60,000 nucleotides of DNA from Adiantum capillus-veneris (taxonomy: Eukaryota; Streptophyta; Polypodiopsida; Polypodiales; Pteridaceae). Positions 57,803-60,000 of this stretch are shown in pieces (the first letter of the stretch is position 1; each line of letters starts with the position of its first letter). Location of the stretch: NCBI GenBank assembly GCA_014529385.2, contig CM043956.1, forward strand, positions 89,215,221-89,275,220, read 5' to 3'. A model generated the notes under the pieces. That model was not told where the DNA came from. It saw only the letters and a list, made by a program, of their open reading frames with translations, and ran no database searches. Position numbers and translations under genes: made by a program.

Positions 57803-59005
57803 TTGGAAGAAATTGAGAGAGTGAAGATCGTAGAAAGTTCAATTCAAGTCACACAGATTGTTGGAGAGAAGCTGACCAGAGAGAACTACAGCATATGGTC
57901 TTACAGGATGGAAAACTTTATCATGGGCAAAGGTTTATGGGATTACATTACAGGTGAACAAGAGTGTCCCGAGGTTGGTTTGGAACCAAACAGAGAGAAT
58001 GTTGAAGCACATAAAACATGGCAAGCAAGAGTAGAAGCTTACAAGAAGTGGATCAAGAATTCAAGGAAAGTGATGCATTGGATTTCACTATGCATTAGTG
58101 ACTTCTTTATACCACATGTGAAGAAGGCTCAATCTCCAAAGGAAGCATGGGAGATACTAGCAAGAATGAACAACTCCAATATAGAACCACGAAAAGTTCA
58201 CTTGAAGCAAAGGTTACATTGTGTATGGCGAGGAAATAGATCCATATCAGATTATGTGACAGAGATAAAGCAAATACAGGAAGATCTTCCGAGAATTAAT
58301 GTTGAAATTCCAGATGATGACTTAGTTTCAGTGACATTTAATGGTTTGGGACCAGAATACAAGTCATTGGATACATCTATATCTGTTCGAGGACACATGC
58401 CTGATTTTGAAGAGTTATTAAACCTTTGTTTGCAAGAAGAGGTGAAGCTAGGCAAGTCAGGTCCTTCTACATCAAATAAAAATTCCATAGATCAAGTTTT
58501 TTACTTTAGAGGTCGTGGAAACAATAGAGTTGGAAGAGGAAACTATGGTCATGGAAACAATGCTTTAAGAGGTCAATGGCAAAACCAACAAAGTCAAAGT
58601 TACAATGATTACAGCCAAAGAGGCAAGGGGAGAGCCCGACCTCGTGGACGAGGAGGTGGACGATTTTTACATCCTCAAAGAGATGGATATTGTAACAGAT
58701 GTGGCATTTATGGTCACTTTGAAAGAGAATGTTACACAAGGCTAAATCATAATCATGATCGTGGTGGAAGAGGCGGAGGTTATGGCAAACATGGAGGAAA
58801 CTTTGCTGGATACAATCCTCATGATCAAAATATATATGACAATAGGTTGAGTGGACATTTATTTCCTATGGATCATGTTGTTGGAAGCATGGTGGAGCCA
58901 CATCATACGGATGATTGGTATTTAGATAGTGGTGCCACAAATCATATGACTTATCATGGTGAATGGTTTGACAGAAAAGAGAAGTTAGAAGAGGATGAGT
59001 GTTGA
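57803..59005 (+). pseudogene. Copia: Gag and beginning of protease
   Basis: 400 open codons from MEEIERVKIVESS. The Gag domain has NYSIWSYRMENFIMGKGLW, KEAWEILARMNN, VHLKQRLHCVW and VTFNGLGPEYKSL, as in plant copia Gag. An Arg/Gly/Gln-rich region (RGKGRARPRGRGGGRF) precedes the zinc knuckle CNRCGIYGHFEREC (58691-58732). The protease active site DWYLDSGATNHM has D-S-G-A at 58925-58936. About 20 residues later the frame leaves protease at a deletion junction near 58990 and ends. The rest of the protease is absent. Confidence 0.92.
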
Positions 59006-60000
59006 GAGAAAGAATAGAGTCATAGCAGAGATTGCAAGAGCCATGATGAATGAGATGAATATGCCATTAACATATTGGGATGAATAAGTTCATACAGTAG
59101 TACACATTATGAATCAAACACCAACAGCTGCCATTCATGAAATTTCACCTTATGAGAGACTTTATGGGATCAATCCAACACTTTCCTACATGAAAGTTTT
59201 TGGATGTGTTTGCTATGTTCATGTGCCAAATGAAGCAAGAAAGAAGATGGAGCCAAAGGCAGTGGAGTGTATATTCTAGAGCTACCCAGTTGAAAAGAAA
59301 GGTTCCAAGTGCTATGATCCTACGACAAGACAAGTTTATGTCAGTAGAGATGTTAGATTTTGTGAGCATGAACCATGGTATAAACCAAAGCCAGTGATGA
59401 TAGAAGATGAGTATGAAGAGCAAGAGAATGTGCGTCATGTTGTTGATAATCCAGGACCATCAACAAGAACTATTTCAGGACCACATATGGCAGAGGAGAG
59501 TACAAGAAGTGTCAACCCATGGAGTGGTCATTTGCGAGGTAAGAAGCAAGACGAGAAAGGCAAGAAGAAAGTGGTTGAAGAGAGTTTTGGAGATGAAAGC
59601 CTCGATGAAGAGCATGATTTACCACATTTGAGGATAGCTCGCAGTAAGAATATTGAGAAATATGTACCCCCATATGCAAGAGTTGAAGAGAAGAGTGCAC
59701 CACAGTTGAGAAGATCAGAGAGGGTGCGTTATCCAGTTGATAGATTGACATACAACAGTTACATGCGTACACATTATGCATACATGGTTTCACATGTGCA
59801 ACATAAAGAGTCTACATGTTTTCAAGAGGCAATTGGAAAATCAGAATGGGAGGCAGCTATGGATGATGAGATGGATGCTCTTGTGAAGAATGACACTTGG
59901 GATTTGGTTCGCTTGCCAAGTGGAAAGAAAGCAATTGGTTCAAAATGGGTATACAAAGTCAAGTGCAAGTCAGATGGTAGTGTGGAAAGATACAAAGCGA
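59001..60000 (+). pseudogene. Copia: integrase end and RT start
   Basis: In a different frame from gag (VERKNRVIAEIARAMMNEM, starting at the catalytic-Glu helix of integrase), with stops near 59084 and 59278. SPYERLYGINPTLSYMKVFG and VFGCVCYVHVP are typical of copia integrase C-terminal parts. Further on there is an acidic linker, and then the start of RT: WEAAMDDEMDALVKNDTWDL, GSKWVYKVK at the window end. The deletion removed the zinc domain and first two catalytic Asp of integrase. Confidence 0.88.

Larger units (their letters stand above)
56704..60000 (+). mobile_element. Ty1/copia element, 5' part, internally deleted
   Basis: Short LTR (about 217 bp), initiator tRNA-Met PBS, gag, start of protease, then a jump into the end of the integrase core, then RT, which runs off the window. 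The missing segment is the rest of protease and most of integrase. It starts right where the Gag of element C stops, so it probably inserted there. Confidence 0.88.

Overview
The window is repeat-dense nuclear DNA of a land plant with a TE-rich genome. The plant lineage is inferred from Ty3 elements carrying a second, archaeal-type RNase H (known from plant Tat/Athila-type elements), a chromovirus remnant, and PBS sequences matching plant initiator tRNA-Met. I cannot name the species. I found no intact host gene, rRNA, tRNA or CRISPR array. Almost every coding region is a broken transposable-element (TE) ORF.

Layout. (1) 1-7103: 3' part of Ty3 element A (+): gag-PR, RT/RNase H, second RNase H, integrase, long 3' LTR. 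(2) 7549-12757: a (CT)n tract, an alternating A/B repeat array, an ~850-bp tandem duplication and two poly-C tracts. (3) 14435-25542: LTR element R (154-bp LTRs, perfect TTATT target duplication). Its interior is decayed apart from a chromodomain-like 3' end, and it is split by Ty3 element B1 (17474-23115, minus), a gag-only copy that lost most of pol. (4) 26509-36875 (minus): an unrecognised large ORF with a long coiled coil, ending at a polypurine tract and an LTR-like sequence, and split by a 5.9-kb terminal-inverted-repeat insertion (30283-36226). That insertion contains large hairpins and poly-G. (5) 37009-37874: four copies of a perfect 24-bp palindrome every ~280 bp. (6) 38319-46995: Ty3 element B2 (+), same family as B1, full length with both LTRs but carrying stops and frameshifts. 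(7) about 48130-56703 (minus): Ty3 element C, with two short zinc knuckles, protease, RT, two H2C2-like regions with a MITE between them, integrase, and a second protease-like region after integrase. (8) 56704-60000: 5' part of a Ty1/copia element with an internal protease-integrase deletion, abutting the gag of element C.

The TEs do not work together as a pathway. The order of events is nesting: B1 into R, the TIR element into the coiled-coil ORF, the MITE into C, and copia against or into C. Stops are biased to TAG, and paired copies differ at CG and CHG sites, as expected of decay by deamination of methylated cytosine. The most unusual features are the post-integrase protease-like domain of C, the 24-bp palindrome array, the perfect 191-bp palindrome, and the non-gag/pol ORF next to a PPT and LTR.
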